Made by a program: the position numbers and the translations under genes. The notes under the pieces are model-generated. The model did no database searches. It saw nothing but the letters and a program-made list of their open reading frames with translations, and was not told the origin of the DNA. This document shows positions 39,159-50,932 of a stretch of DNA of 64,000 nucleotides, in pieces (position 1 is the stretch's first letter; each line of letters opens with the position of its first letter). Location of the stretch: contig NZ_AP027741.1 in the NCBI RefSeq assembly GCF_030296755.1, positions 1,178,001 to 1,242,000 of the forward strand, read 5' to 3'. Origin of the DNA: Methylophaga marina. Lineage in GTDB: Bacteria; Pseudomonadota; Gammaproteobacteria; Nitrosococcales; Methylophagaceae.

Positions 39159-40060
39159 CGCCGGATCAATACTGTCGCGACAAAGCAGCAAAAAGTGGCT
39201 CAAGCTTTTATTACAGCTTTATGTTCTTACCGCCACAACGACGCCAGGCCATCACTGCGTTATACGCTTTTTGTCGAGAGGTCGATGATGCTGTTGATGA
39301 AATAGCGGATCCAGAAGTCGCGGCACAAACCTTAGCTTGGTGGCGAACGGAAGTAGAGAATATATTCAACAAAACAGCCACACATCCAGTTGGTAAAGCC
39401 TTAGAAGAAGCACTTCAGCATTTCGAGCTGCATCAAGAATATTTCCTTGAAATTATTGATGGCATGGAAATGGACTTATACCAACACAGATATGAGGCAT
39501 TTAAACATCTTGCGTTGTATTGTCATCGTGTTGCCAGTGTTGTCGGGTTACTTGCTGCAGAGATTTTTGGTTATCAACACCGCCAGACGCTTAAATATGC
39601 AGAAAAACTGGGGTTGGCTTTTCAGTTAACCAATATTATTCGTGATGTTCGTGAAGATGCTGAGCGTGGCCGTATCTATTTACCTCAAGAGGATATGGAC
39701 CAATTTGGTGTTAAAGCAGATGACATCCTGGCACTTAAGCAAACACCAGAACTAACCGCTCTTCTGGCCTTTGAAACGGATCGTGCCCGTACTTTTTATC
39801 AAGAAGCAAAAGGCTTGTTACCTCCTGAAGATCGTTACGCTCAGCGCACCGGACTCATTATGTCTGCTATCTATGAAGCGACACTTGATGAAATAGAAAA
39901 AGACCAGTTTCGCGTGATGAAACAGCGCGTCTCTTTAACGCCCTTAAAAAAACTCTGGTTAGCCTGGCGTACATCCAGAGCAGAAAAAAACATCAACAAT
40001 GACCACCATAATTGTTGGCGGCGGCTGGAGTGGACTTGCTGCTGCTGTGCGTTTACTTGA
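39155..40060 (+). CDS. hpnD: presqualene diphosphate synthase HpnD (3' end probably shifted by a missing base)
   Basis: HpnD condenses two farnesyl diphosphates to presqualene diphosphate in the HpnCDE route to squalene. The Asp-rich motifs DDAVDE and DVREDAERGRIYLP are present, together with LGLAFQLTNIIRDV. As sequenced the protein ends with a Cys/Trp-rich tail unlike the family, overlapping hpnE by 62 bp. If one A were added to the seven-A run at 39984-39990, the frame would end AEKKHQQ with TGA at 40000-40002, overlapping the hpnE ATG as ATGA (282 aa). I consider that the true end. Confidence 0.88.
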   Translation: MTPDQYCRDKAAKSGSSFYYSFMFLPPQRRQAITALYAFCREVDDAVDEIADPEVAAQTLAWWRTEVENIFNKTATHPVGKALEEALQHFELHQEYFLEIIDGMEMDLYQHRYEAFKHLALYCHRVASVVGLLAAEIFGYQHRQTLKYAEKLGLAFQLTNIIRDVREDAERGRIYLPQEDMDQFGVKADDILALKQTPELTALLAFETDRARTFYQEAKGLLPPEDRYAQRTGLIMSAIYEATLDEIEKDQFRVMKQRVSLTPLKKLWLAWRTSRAEKNINNDHHNCWRRLEWTCCCCAFT

Positions 40061-41273
40061 ACGAGGTGAGTCGGTCCATCTAATCGAGTCGGCAAAGCAG
40101 TTGGGAGGGCGCGCGCGCAATGTTTCCTGGAATGAGCAAACCATTGATAACGGCCAGCACCTGCTGATTGGTGCCTATCAGCAGACTTTAAAATTATTGC
40201 AGGACATAGGTGCCGAAGAATCTGAGCTGTTTCAACGCCTTCCTTTAAATGTATCAATACGCCACCCTTATTTTGCTGATTTAACCTTGACTGATACCCG
40301 GTATCTCCCCTGGCCACTCTCACTGATAATAAAAACTTGGCAACTCAATGGCTTTCCTGTTTTTGTGCAACTATCTCGGCTTATGTTTAAGGCTCGTTTG
40401 CAAAAGAAACTAGACGATATTCCTGTCTTAACCTGGCTAAAAAAAGAAAAACAAAGCGAGCGACTCATTAAGCAATTATGGGAACCACTATGTCTCGCGA
40501 CCATGAACACACCTGTTTCAGAAGCATCTACTCATCTTTTTGCTAACGTTTTATTAGACACCTTCAAAAAACGTGAATATGCTGACTTTCTCATTCCCAA
40601 AGTCCCTCTTGGAGACAGTTTACCTGCCTATGCTGAACGCTATATTCAGCAAAAAGGCGGAGAAATTTCTTTACAAAAACGTATCAAATCCATTCTGATA
40701 GAAGAGAATAAAGCGATGGGTGTTGTCACAGCCGATGATATGCACCTAAAAGCTGACAATATTATTGTCGCGACAGGATCTCACACGACACAACGTCTGA
40801 TGGGTAAATATTGGTCATCCCCTCAACCAAGATTTTACCCAATTATTACCGTCTATTTGCAATATACGCCTGACACAAAACTGTCCCGTCCACTATTGGG
40901 TTTAAGCGGTACTTTAGGGCAATGGGTATTTGATCGGGGTAATGGTCTACTTGCAATTGTCATCAGTGGGCCAGGCAAGCATCTTGAGTCAACGAATGAT
41001 GAGCTTATCGATCGCTTACACGATGAATTTTGCCAAGCTGACTTAGTCATTACCTCAGCATTGATTGATGGTTATGTTATCCGTGAAAAACGAGCTACCT
41101 TCAGCAGTTACGTTGATGTCAGCTCAGATCGGCCACATACACAATCCTCAGTAAATGGATTGTATTTAGCCGGTGATATTATTCATAACCTGTATCCTGC
41201 TACACTAGAGGGTGCGGTGATTAATGGTGAGAAAGCCGCCGAATTGATAATGACAATCAACACGGTTCGCTAA
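39999..41273 (+). CDS. hpnE: hydroxysqualene dehydroxylase HpnE
   Basis: FAD-dependent enzyme that reduces hydroxysqualene to squalene, the last step of the HpnCDE path. The amine-oxidase/desaturase-like dinucleotide fold begins at residue 3 (IIVGGGWSGLAAAVRLLERG) and continues QLGGRARNVSW. The C-terminal FAD segment reads GLYLAGDIIHNLYPATLEGAV. The length is 424 aa. It is expected to be translationally coupled to hpnD once the missing base is considered. HpnC (hydroxysqualene synthase) is not in the window, nor is squalene-hopene cyclase. Confidence 0.9.
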   Translation: MTTIIVGGGWSGLAAAVRLLERGESVHLIESAKQLGGRARNVSWNEQTIDNGQHLLIGAYQQTLKLLQDIGAEESELFQRLPLNVSIRHPYFADLTLTDTRYLPWPLSLIIKTWQLNGFPVFVQLSRLMFKARLQKKLDDIPVLTWLKKEKQSERLIKQLWEPLCLATMNTPVSEASTHLFANVLLDTFKKREYADFLIPKVPLGDSLPAYAERYIQQKGGEISLQKRIKSILIEENKAMGVVTADDMHLKADNIIVATGSHTTQRLMGKYWSSPQPRFYPIITVYLQYTPDTKLSRPLLGLSGTLGQWVFDRGNGLLAIVISGPGKHLESTNDELIDRLHDEFCQADLVITSALIDGYVIREKRATFSSYVDVSSDRPHTQSSVNGLYLAGDIIHNLYPATLEGAVINGEKAAELIMTINTVR

Positions 41274-41286
41274 GCGATTAATCACT

Positions 41287-41295
41287 TGCTATACT
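41287..41295 (+). promoter_or_regulatory. extended -10 promoter of the small lipoprotein gene
   Basis: TGCTATACT is an extended -10 element (TGn plus a 5-of-6 hexamer) 35 bp upstream of the ATG at 41331. No -35 hexamer is visible, as is common with extended -10 promoters. AAGGGA serves as ribosome-binding site. Confidence 0.5.
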
Positions 41296-41330
41296 TTATG
41301 GCTCAATATTTATAACAATAAGGGAATGCT

Positions 41331-41690
41331 ATGCTGAAACAGATTAAATTACTTTTAATTGCGTTATTTTTAGGTACATTTATCGTTGCTTGCGGCGATG
41401 ACAACACTGCCCAAACAGAATCTAACGATGCCTCTACCCCTTCATCTGCTGAAATGAGCAGTGATGATACAACGGACACAGCCGGTACAGTGACTGATGA
41501 AACTGACACCATTGCTGGTATGACCAAAGAAGAAGCCATTGCAAAATGGGGTGAACCCGATGTTACCCAGACACACAAAATCGACTCATTGACGGTTGAT
41601 CACCTTGAATGGCATAAAAAAGATGGTATTACAGCAGTACAATTCCACAACGATGTTGCACAATTCAGCCAATTCGTACCAGCTGAATAA
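41331..41690 (+). CDS. small lipoprotein of unknown function
   Basis: This protein of 119 aa has a clear lipoprotein signal (LFLGTFIVAC, Cys21). A low-complexity Thr/Ser/Asp-rich linker (about 25-60) and a compact C-terminal domain follow (MTKEEAIAKWGEPDVTQT ... LEWHKKDGITAVQFHNDVAQF). The GEP and following strands recall BamE/SmpA-like small beta-alpha outer-membrane lipoproteins, but I cannot assign it. It is 6 bp upstream of the SDR gene. Confidence 0.75.
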   Translation: MLKQIKLLLIALFLGTFIVACGDDNTAQTESNDASTPSSAEMSSDDTTDTAGTVTDETDTIAGMTKEEAIAKWGEPDVTQTHKIDSLTVDHLEWHKKDGITAVQFHNDVAQFSQFVPAE

Positions 41691-41696
41691 ATCTTA

Positions 41697-42404
41697 ATGC
41701 AATTACATACTGAGGATGGCCAATTGGCTCAGCAAATTATTCTTATCACCGGTGCCGCTCAAGGCATCGGTGCCTCAGTAGCAAAAGCCTGCGCAAACGC
41801 AGGTGCTACAGTCATCCTACTGGACAAACAGGTTCCACAACTTGAGAGTGTTTATGATGAGATTGTGGAACAAACGGGTATCACTCCAGCCATCTACCCT
41901 CTTGATCTCAAGGGAGCAACAGTGGATGACTATAAACAGTTAGCCAAAACTATCTCTGATAACTTTGGCAGATTAGATGCATTAGTGCACTGCGCCGCTA
42001 CCTTGGGACAGTTAGCGCCTGTTATCAATCAAGATGCTAAAACATGGGCTGAAACCCTGCATATCAACCTGACAGCCGCCTATTTACTTACCCAGGCTTG
42101 TCTTCCTCTGCTCAAGCAGCAAAATAGCCAGCTGATTTTCACTACAGATATTCACAAGCATACTGCTTACTGGGGCGCTTACGGTATCAGTAAAGCTGCG
42201 ATAGAAGCCTTTGCGGCTCAACTGCAAGACGAGCTTGAAGCTGAAGGCAAAGTCAGCGTCAGCACCATTGATCCTGGTGAAGTGAGAACGAGCTTATTTG
42301 CACGGGCTTATCCGGCACGCAATCCTGAAGGCTTGAAATCACCTGATGAGATAGTCGATTTATACTTATCCAAACTCATGACAGAAGCAGAACACGCCAG
42401 TTAA
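41697..42404 (+). CDS. YciK-like short-chain dehydrogenase/reductase
   Basis: Rossmann-fold oxidoreductase of 235 aa. The nucleotide motif is ITGAAQGIGASV (about 17-28). The catalytic Tyr-x3-Lys is YGISK. The usual catalytic Ser before it is not obvious (FTTDIHKHTAYWGAY), unlike E. coli YciK where Ser is kept, so activity may differ. The family's NAD(P) substrate is unknown. It follows the lipoprotein gene by 6 bp and probably shares its promoter. Confidence 0.8.
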   Translation: MQLHTEDGQLAQQIILITGAAQGIGASVAKACANAGATVILLDKQVPQLESVYDEIVEQTGITPAIYPLDLKGATVDDYKQLAKTISDNFGRLDALVHCAATLGQLAPVINQDAKTWAETLHINLTAAYLLTQACLPLLKQQNSQLIFTTDIHKHTAYWGAYGISKAAIEAFAAQLQDELEAEGKVSVSTIDPGEVRTSLFARAYPARNPEGLKSPDEIVDLYLSKLMTEAEHAS

Positions 42405-42408
42405 CTTA

Positions 42409-42426
42409 GCGTCAAAGCTTCGACGC
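42409..42426. repeat. imperfect palindrome before the diguanylate cyclase gene
   Basis: GCGTCAAAGCTTCGACGC is an 18-base near-palindrome (one non-paired position each side of the AAGCTT core) 92 bp before the GGDEF gene. No T run follows. It could be an operator or a weak hairpin ending the SDR transcript. Confidence 0.4.
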
Positions 42427-42517
42427 GAATAACGTAACATACTGATTTAATTATATTAATAATTGTTGGCACACTTATAGCTGGTTATATTTATAACTTG
42501 AATAAGGATGTGCTCCC

Positions 42518-43435
42518 ATGGAACACGTATCAACAACAAATCAACAAAGACTAAGCCTTGTTGAAGGCTTAAAGCCAAAACAAGATATAGCACAGACAAA
42601 AACAGCAGAACAAGTTCATCAACAGCTGCCTTATATACTACAAACCAGTCTTATCCTTGAAGATATGCTTGGATTATTTCAACGCGAAGTTGATGCCGTT
42701 TTCCCTGAGTGCAGTTTCCATTATCAAAACAGTAGCATGAAAGTGCAGATTGATTCCGCACAGAAATTTCATCATCGTTGCCACTACAAACTTGAAATGA
42801 ATGGGGATTACCTGGGTGACATCACCTTCACTCAGCGTAAAAAGTTTTCTGATGCTGACATCCATTTCCTGGAAGACTTACTCAGCTTATTGGTTCACCC
42901 TCTCAAAAACTGTTTGCTTTATAAAAAAGCGTTAGCTGCAGCATTGTTAGATGATCTGACAAACTTAGGGAATCGTGCAGCTTATGAGAAAAACTTACAA
43001 CGAGAAGTAGAAAGAACAAAACGCCATGACACGCCTCTGTCACTTATCGTGATCGATATCGATAATTTCAAATCTATCAATGATAAATTTGGTCACTCAT
43101 CTGGTGACAAGGCACTAAAAATACTTGCTGATATGATTAATCATTCACTCCGTAGTAGTGATATGGCATTCAGATTTGGTGGTGAAGAGTTTGTTTTATT
43201 ACTGCCTGAAACCAATATTCATGATGCAGAAATTGTGGCAGAGAGAGTACGTGAATCTGTCTCTCAAATACTGTCACATGATGGAAAAAACAGCTTTAGC
43301 TTTACGGTGAGTTTAGGTGTAGCCCAGCTCCACACGAATGAAGAGGGCTACCACTTGTTTGAGCGCGCTGATATGGCCCTCTATGAAGCCAAACACACGG
43401 GCAAAAATGTGACCGTATGCGCCAGACAACCGTAA
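42518..43435 (+). CDS. diguanylate cyclase (GGDEF)
   Basis: This cytosolic protein of 305 aa has an N-terminal domain of about 140 residues (GAF-like in size; no membrane helix). The GGDEF domain (about 143-302) keeps the active motif GGEEF at 221-225. The inhibitory-site RSSD at 212-215 stands exactly five residues before it, so product feedback by c-di-GMP is expected. DDLTNLGNRAAYE and DIDNFKSINDKFGH are metal/substrate-binding blocks. It stands alone, convergent with rluB (15 bp between stops). Confidence 0.92.
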   Translation: MEHVSTTNQQRLSLVEGLKPKQDIAQTKTAEQVHQQLPYILQTSLILEDMLGLFQREVDAVFPECSFHYQNSSMKVQIDSAQKFHHRCHYKLEMNGDYLGDITFTQRKKFSDADIHFLEDLLSLLVHPLKNCLLYKKALAAALLDDLTNLGNRAAYEKNLQREVERTKRHDTPLSLIVIDIDNFKSINDKFGHSSGDKALKILADMINHSLRSSDMAFRFGGEEFVLLLPETNIHDAEIVAERVRESVSQILSHDGKNSFSFTVSLGVAQLHTNEEGYHLFERADMALYEAKHTGKNVTVCARQP

Positions 43436-43450
43436 GTAACTATAAACTGA

Positions 43451-44350
43451 CTAATGTCCTCTGATACGTGGTCTTCTCTTTGGAGCAGCCTCTTCCGCAT
43501 CACGCTTTTGTTCAGCTTTATTTGTACTAAACTCTTTTCTCGGGCGCGTTTTTTTAGCTCGTTCTTGCTTTGCCGCCGGCTGTTTACGTCCAGAGGTGGC
43601 TTTGCTAACAGGCTTCATCCCTGCTTGCTCATAGAGATAATCTAAATCTGAGCCTTCAAGCTTAGTCCAGTGCCCCATACGCAGGTTATTAGGAATAATG
43701 ATAGGTCCATAACGCACCCGCATCAGACGACTGACTTGTACCCCTTGGCTTTCCCATAAACGACGCACTTCACGGTTACGACCTTCCTGAATAACCACGT
43801 GATACCACTTATTGGCACCTTCGCCACCAGACTCCTGAATATCAGCAAACTTAGCTTCACCGTCCTCAAGCATAACGCCGTCACGCAGCGCCTGCATCAT
43901 GTCTGATGTGACTTCACCCAAGACACGTACCGCATACTCACGATCCATTTCATGGGAAGGATGCATCAAACGATTCGCCAGCTCACCATCAGTGGTCAGA
44001 ATAATTAGGCCGCTGGTATTTAAATCGAGTCGCCCAACACTCACCCAACGACCCTGCTCCGGAATAGGCAGCGACTGAAAGATCGTACGGCGACCTTCAG
44101 GGTCCTTACGCGTGCATACTTCACCAACAGGCTTGTTATAAAGAATGACCTGCTTAGCAGGCTCTTGCCACAAGCGTTTCGGCGAAAGCGGTTTATTATC
44201 GAGTTTTAAACGATCACCTTCACTAATCTGATCACCTAAACTTGCAAGCTCACCATTTCGAGTGACGCGCCCTTCCTTAATCCAGGTTTCAACCTGTCGA
44301 CGAGAGCCATAACCCGCTCTTGCTAATACTTTTTGAATACGTTCAGCCAT
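43451..44350 (-). CDS. rluB: 23S rRNA pseudouridine(2605) synthase RluB
   Basis: An N-terminal S4 RNA-binding domain (about 2-60: RIQKVLARAGYGSRRQVE) is joined to an RsuA-type catalytic domain with the nucleophilic Asp in GRLDLNTSGL. The C-terminal tail of about 45 residues is Lys/Arg-rich and disordered, as in RluB. The protein has 299 aa. It is 20 bp downstream of trpS. In related genera scpA and scpB usually separate trpS from rluB; they are absent here. Confidence 0.92.
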   Translation of the reverse strand: MAERIQKVLARAGYGSRRQVETWIKEGRVTRNGELASLGDQISEGDRLKLDNKPLSPKRLWQEPAKQVILYNKPVGEVCTRKDPEGRRTIFQSLPIPEQGRWVSVGRLDLNTSGLIILTTDGELANRLMHPSHEMDREYAVRVLGEVTSDMMQALRDGVMLEDGEAKFADIQESGGEGANKWYHVVIQEGRNREVRRLWESQGVQVSRLMRVRYGPIIIPNNLRMGHWTKLEGSDLDYLYEQAGMKPVSKATSGRKQPAAKQERAKKTRPRKEFSTNKAEQKRDAEEAAPKRRPRIRGH

Positions 44351-44370
44351 AAAACCGCGTCAGCAACCTT

Positions 44371-45588
44371 TTATTTATAATTTAAACCCATTGATGAACG
44401 GACTTCCGCCAAGGTTTCCTGCGCCACTTCACGGGCAGCAGCATTACCATCATCAATAATACGGCGGACATCCTCTGGGTGTTGACTTAAATCCAACGCC
44501 CGTTCACGGATGGGTCTCAGTTCGGCACTCACAGCATCAATCAGTGGACCTTTACAGTCCAGACACCCGATACTTGCACTGCGACAACCTTCTTGTACCC
44601 ATTGTTTTTGATCTTCTGAAGCGTAAACCTCATGCAGCTGCCATACAGGACAGCGCTCAGGTTCACCGGGATCAGTTCGACGGACACGATTGGTATCCGT
44701 TGGCATACGTTTAATTTTCTCGGCAAGACTATCATCAGGCTCGCGCAGCGAAATCGTATTACCATAGGACTTGGACATTTTCTGTCCATCCAATCCCGGC
44801 ATTTTGGATGCCGGTGTTAATAACGCTTTTGGTTCTGGCAAGATAACTTTACCTGCCCCTTCCAGATAACCAAACAAGCGTTCCATATCACCCAAAGCCA
44901 GGTTTTGCTGATTTTTCAACAACTCACGTGCCGTGGCTAATGCGTCCGCGTCACCCTGTTCTTGATAAGACTTACGCAAGTTATTGTACAACTTTGCGTT
45001 TTTCTTACCCATTTTTTTGATCGCCGCTTCTGCTTTTTCTTCAAAATCTTTTTCACGACCATAAAGATGATTAAAACGACGAGCGACTTCACGTGTTAAC
45101 TCAACATGGGCTACCTGATCTTCACCGACAGGTACTTGTCCTGCACGATAAATGAGAATGTCAGCACTTTGTAATAAGGGATAGCCTAAGAAACCATATG
45201 TTGATAGATCTTTTTCTTTTAACTTTTCTTGTTGATCCTTATAGGTCGGTACACGCTCCAACCATGACAGTGGCGTCATCATCGACAATAACAAGTGTAA
45301 TTCCGCATGCTCGGGGACTTTTGACTGTAAAAAAAGCGATGCTGTTGATGGCTCAATGCCAGCGGCTAACCAGTCGATCACCATTTCCCAGACACTATTT
45401 TCGATAATGCTGCTGTCTTCGTAATGTGTTGTCAGCGCATGCCAGTCTGCAACAAAGAAAAAGCAGTCAAATTCGTGCTGTAATTTAATCCAGTTTTTCA
45501 GAACGCCATGATAGTGCCCTAAATGCAGTTGTCCTGTGGGACGCATGCCTGAAACAATGCGACGGGACTGTATTGCAACCGTATCCAA
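44371..45588 (-). CDS. trpS: tryptophanyl-tRNA synthetase
   Basis: Class I synthetase with the HIGH-like motif HLGHYHG (about 23-29) and KMSKSYGN. The N-terminus RRIVSGMRPTGQLHLGH is family-typical. At 405 aa it is the longer TrpRS type of many gammaproteobacteria (E. coli 334), with an insert around 170-215 (KAEAAIKKMGKKNAKLYNNL). It follows the M50 protease by 31 bp. Confidence 0.95.
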   Translation of the reverse strand: MDTVAIQSRRIVSGMRPTGQLHLGHYHGVLKNWIKLQHEFDCFFFVADWHALTTHYEDSSIIENSVWEMVIDWLAAGIEPSTASLFLQSKVPEHAELHLLLSMMTPLSWLERVPTYKDQQEKLKEKDLSTYGFLGYPLLQSADILIYRAGQVPVGEDQVAHVELTREVARRFNHLYGREKDFEEKAEAAIKKMGKKNAKLYNNLRKSYQEQGDADALATARELLKNQQNLALGDMERLFGYLEGAGKVILPEPKALLTPASKMPGLDGQKMSKSYGNTISLREPDDSLAEKIKRMPTDTNRVRRTDPGEPERCPVWQLHEVYASEDQKQWVQEGCRSASIGCLDCKGPLIDAVSAELRPIRERALDLSQHPEDVRRIIDDGNAAAREVAQETLAEVRSSMGLNYK

Positions 45589-45619
45589 AATGTTCTCCTG
45601 ATAAGCCTTAATTAGCTAA

Positions 45620-47864
<2,245 letters not shown>

Positions 47865-47868
<4 letters not shown>

Positions 47869-48248
47869 AACTGTCTCCCCAAGCTCAATCCTACCCATGT
47901 CGCCATCAGGCAGAGTAAAACGCTAAGAAGTACATTTAGCATCGCCTTGGTCACATCGCCGGCTTCAAGCAGAGCCATGGTTTCCATTGAAAATGTCGAA
48001 AACGTTGTAAAAGCACCAAGTAACCCAATTAAAATGGCAGAACGCCATTCCGTCATGCCTAACTCTCTCTCGATAAAGATAATGAAGAGAAGCCCCATCA
48101 GTAGAGAACCGAGCACATTAACAGCCAACGTGCCATATGGAAAGTCCCGGCCTAAAATACGATAGACACCATTGGAAACAACAAACCTCAGTACGGCACC
48201 CACTGCACCACCTGCGGCAATAGCAATTATTTGATGCACGAACAACAT
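47865..48248 (-). CDS. crcB: fluoride channel CrcB/Fluc
   Basis: Fluc channels export fluoride as antiparallel dimers. Four membrane helices are seen in 127 aa, with the GAVGAVLRFVVSN and GLLGAFTTFSTFSME blocks (pore Asn and Phe/Thr residues). The start can be ATG 48248 (only about one base after AGGG) or GTG 48239, whose spacing from AGGGA is better. A 5-bp hairpin lies just before the start. I saw no fluoride-riboswitch core in the 136-bp leader. Confidence 0.9.
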
Positions 48249-48251
48249 TCC

Positions 48252-48269
48252 CTACCCAAAAACAGGTAG
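48252..48269 (-). promoter_or_regulatory. hairpin overlapping the crcB ribosome-binding site
   Basis: CTACC (48252-48256) pairs with GGTAG (48265-48269) immediately upstream of crcB. On the mRNA the 3' arm includes part of the GTAGGGA Shine-Dalgarno. It could limit translation; the stem is short. Confidence 0.35.
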
Positions 48270-48384
48270 TTTACCGTATTCTGGCCTAAGGCTCGCAACT
48301 GATTGTTTAATGAGGAAAATAGCATTCAATCTTATGCCTGTCATAGCGAATGCAAATCACTGACAAACAAACTGTTATCAAGCA

Positions 48385-49428
48385 TTAGCCGTATCTTTCA
48401 ACCATTTTGCCTAAGGAAACAGGCACAATTTTGCTAGCATGACCTGCGCTGCCAAACGCCTGATAACGCGCTTCACAAATTGTTTGCATAGCTTGAGTAG
48501 CTGCTTTAAAGAATTTTCTTGGATCAAATTCAGCTTTATTGTGTTCATCAGTGAGAAACTGACGAATGGATCCCGTTGATGCCATACGCAAATCGGTATC
48601 GATATTCACCTTACGCACGCCATATTGAATACCTTCAACAATTTCTTCCACTGGCACACCATAGGTTTGGCCAATATCACCACCGTGTGTATTAATGATT
48701 TTCAGCCAATCTTGCGGCACAGAGCTTGAACCATGCATCACAAAATGCGTATCAGGTAATTTTTGTTGCAATGTTTTTAAGTGGCTAATGGCGAGCACGT
48801 CGCCTGTCGGTGGTTGTGTAAATTTATAAGCACCATGACTGGTGCCAATAGCCACAGCTAAAGCATCTACCTGAGTGACTTTGACGAATTCCACTGCCTC
48901 TTCAGGATCCGTCAGTAATTGACTGTGGTCTAAGGCTGAATCAGCACCATGACCATCTTCTTCGCCCATCATGCCTGTTTCCAGCGAGCCTAGACAGCCC
49001 AATTCCCCCTCAACAGACACACCACAAGCGTGGGCAATATCGACCACCGTTTTTGTTACCTGACTGTTGTATTCAAAGTCTGAAGGCGTTTTCATGTCCT
49101 CACGTAAAGAGCCATCCATCATCACAGAGGTAAAACCTGACTGAATCGAGCGAATACAAATATCCGGATTGGCCCCATGATCCTGATGCAGAACGATAGG
49201 AATATGAGGATAGGCTTCAACTGCTGCGAGTACCAAGTGACGTAAAAATGGCTCACCGGCATATTTTCTGGCGCCAGCACTGGCTTGCATGATCACCGGA
49301 CTATCTACCTTGTCAGCCGCTTGCATGATGGCATGTACTTGCTCCATATTACTGACATTAAATGCGGGAACAGCAAAATCATGTTCAGCTGCATAGTCTA
49401 ATAATTGTCGCAACGTAATCAGGGCCAT
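48385..49428 (-). CDS. fba: class II fructose-1,6-bisphosphate aldolase
   Basis: Zinc-dependent aldolase of 347 aa. VLHQDHG holds zinc and catalytic residues; [21 protein letters not shown] and VMHGSSSVP supply the remaining zinc His and the phosphate loop; NIDTDLRMA contacts substrate. The long loop with [10 protein letters not shown] is typical of the Calvin-cycle-type (CbbA-like) class IIB enzyme found in methylotrophs and autotrophs. It is the last gene of pgk-pyk-fba, 38 bp after pyk. It would cleave FBP or run in the aldolase branch of RuMP assimilation. Confidence 0.95.
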   Translation of the reverse strand: MALITLRQLLDYAAEHDFAVPAFNVSNMEQVHAIMQAADKVDSPVIMQASAGARKYAGEPFLRHLVLAAVEAYPHIPIVLHQDHGANPDICIRSIQSGFTSVMMDGSLREDMKTPSDFEYNSQVTKTVVDIAHACGVSVEGELGCLGSLETGMMGEEDGHGADSALDHSQLLTDPEEAVEFVKVTQVDALAVAIGTSHGAYKFTQPPTGDVLAISHLKTLQQKLPDTHFVMHGSSSVPQDWLKIINTHGGDIGQTYGVPVEEIVEGIQYGVRKVNIDTDLRMASTGSIRQFLTDEHNKAEFDPRKFFKAATQAMQTICEARYQAFGSAGHASKIVPVSLGKMVERYG

Positions 49429-49466
49429 AAAGCCTCCTGTAAAGAAAAATTTATTTTGAGGTGAGC

Positions 49467-50921
49467 TTAGTCTATCTGTCTGGGTTCAGCCATATCTCCC
49501 ACCCTGACAATTTTCATGGCATTGGTGCTGCCCTGAATTTCAAGATCACCTTTGGTTATGATGACAATATCCCCCTCAGCAACGACACCCCGGCGCACAA
49601 GTTCATTAATCATCTCTTTATTCATCCGTGCATGGTCGTGATGTTCTACATCAAATTCCAACGGATATACACCTCGATATAAGGTGACTTTTCGTGCCGT
49701 TTTTTCGTGAGGCGTCAGGGCAAAGATGGGGATGCCTGAACTAATTCTGGACATCCATAATGTGGTCGCTCCTGAGTCTGTCAACGCCGCGATCGCTTTG
49801 ACATCAAGATGATTTGCAGTATACATCGCAGCCATCGCGATGGCTTCATCCATGCGTTCAAAGTGTGAGTCTATCCGGTGTCGTGATACCCGTATCTCAC
49901 GCTCCAGTTCAGCTTGAAGACAGACACGGTCAACCGCTGCTATGGTTTTGATCGGGTTTTTACCTACAGCGGTTTCTCCGGATAGCATCACGGCATCCGT
50001 GCCATCCAGTACGGCATTAGCCACATCAAAGACTTCTGCCCTGGTCGGAATCGGATTGGTGATCATGGATTCCATCATTTGTGTGGCAGTGATGGTCAGG
50101 CAGTTTTTCTTACGAGCCAGACCGATGATACGTTTCTGAATAGGCGGTAATGCGGCATCGCCCATCTCCACCCCCAGATCACCGCGCGCCACCATAATCG
50201 CATCCGTCGCCGCAATAATTTCGTCAATCGCCTCAACGGCTTCGGCACGTTCGATTTTTGCCACGATGGCACCATAGCCGCCTGCATCACGTAACAATTG
50301 TCTGGCCTGATGAATATCATCAGCTGAGCGAGGGAAAGACACGGCAAGGTAATCCGCCTGCATACTGGCAGCAGTCTTTATGTCTTGTTTATCTTTATCT
50401 GTTAAGGCTTTTGCAGAAAGGCCGCCACCAAGACGGTTGATACCCTTGTTATTGGAGAGAACGCCACCAAAACTCACTGTTGTATGAATTTTATGTGCAT
50501 CGACCGTATCCACTCGTAACACGATTCTACCGTCATCTAACAGCAAGGTATCTTTCGCTTTGACGTCTCGTGGTAGCGCTTTGTAGTCGATACCGACTTG
50601 TTGTTCGTTTCCATCCTCTTTGCCAAGCTGGGCATCCAGAATGAAAGGTGCTCCCTCCTCCAGTACTACCGACCCTTGCTTGAATCGAGAAATACGAATT
50701 TTAGGCCCCTGCAGATCAGCCAGAATACCGACTTGTTTATTCTGCAAACGGGCACGCTCTCTGACAAGCTCAGCAAGTGCAAGGTGTGTGTCAGACTCAC
50801 CATGAGAAAAGTTGAGCCTGACCACATTCATTCCGGCTGCGATCATCGCATCCAGTACTTGAGGGCTTTGTGTGGCCGGCCCTAAAGTCGCAACAATTTT
50901 TGTTCGTCTTATGGCCGTCAC
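49467..50921 (-). CDS. pyk: pyruvate kinase
   Basis: Makes pyruvate and ATP from PEP. The N-terminal motif [14 protein letters not shown], the active-site signature [15 protein letters not shown] (with Lys and Glu), the metal-binding [11 protein letters not shown], and [11 protein letters not shown] are all present. The protein has 484 aa. The K+-dependent Glu/Thr region ([20 protein letters not shown]) is intact. It lies 11 bp downstream of pgk in the same operon. Confidence 0.96.
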   Translation of the reverse strand: MTAIRRTKIVATLGPATQSPQVLDAMIAAGMNVVRLNFSHGESDTHLALAELVRERARLQNKQVGILADLQGPKIRISRFKQGSVVLEEGAPFILDAQLGKEDGNEQQVGIDYKALPRDVKAKDTLLLDDGRIVLRVDTVDAHKIHTTVSFGGVLSNNKGINRLGGGLSAKALTDKDKQDIKTAASMQADYLAVSFPRSADDIHQARQLLRDAGGYGAIVAKIERAEAVEAIDEIIAATDAIMVARGDLGVEMGDAALPPIQKRIIGLARKKNCLTITATQMMESMITNPIPTRAEVFDVANAVLDGTDAVMLSGETAVGKNPIKTIAAVDRVCLQAELEREIRVSRHRIDSHFERMDEAIAMAAMYTANHLDVKAIAALTDSGATTLWMSRISSGIPIFALTPHEKTARKVTLYRGVYPLEFDVEHHDHARMNKEMINELVRRGVVAEGDIVIITKGDLEIQGSTNAMKIVRVGDMAEPRQID

Positions 50922-50932
50922 ATGAAACTCCT

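Noticed and set aside
48249-48384. Fluoride riboswitch upstream of crcB
   Set aside because: I looked for the conserved GG-GAUGG-GU and UGAUG-CC core on the minus strand and did not find it.
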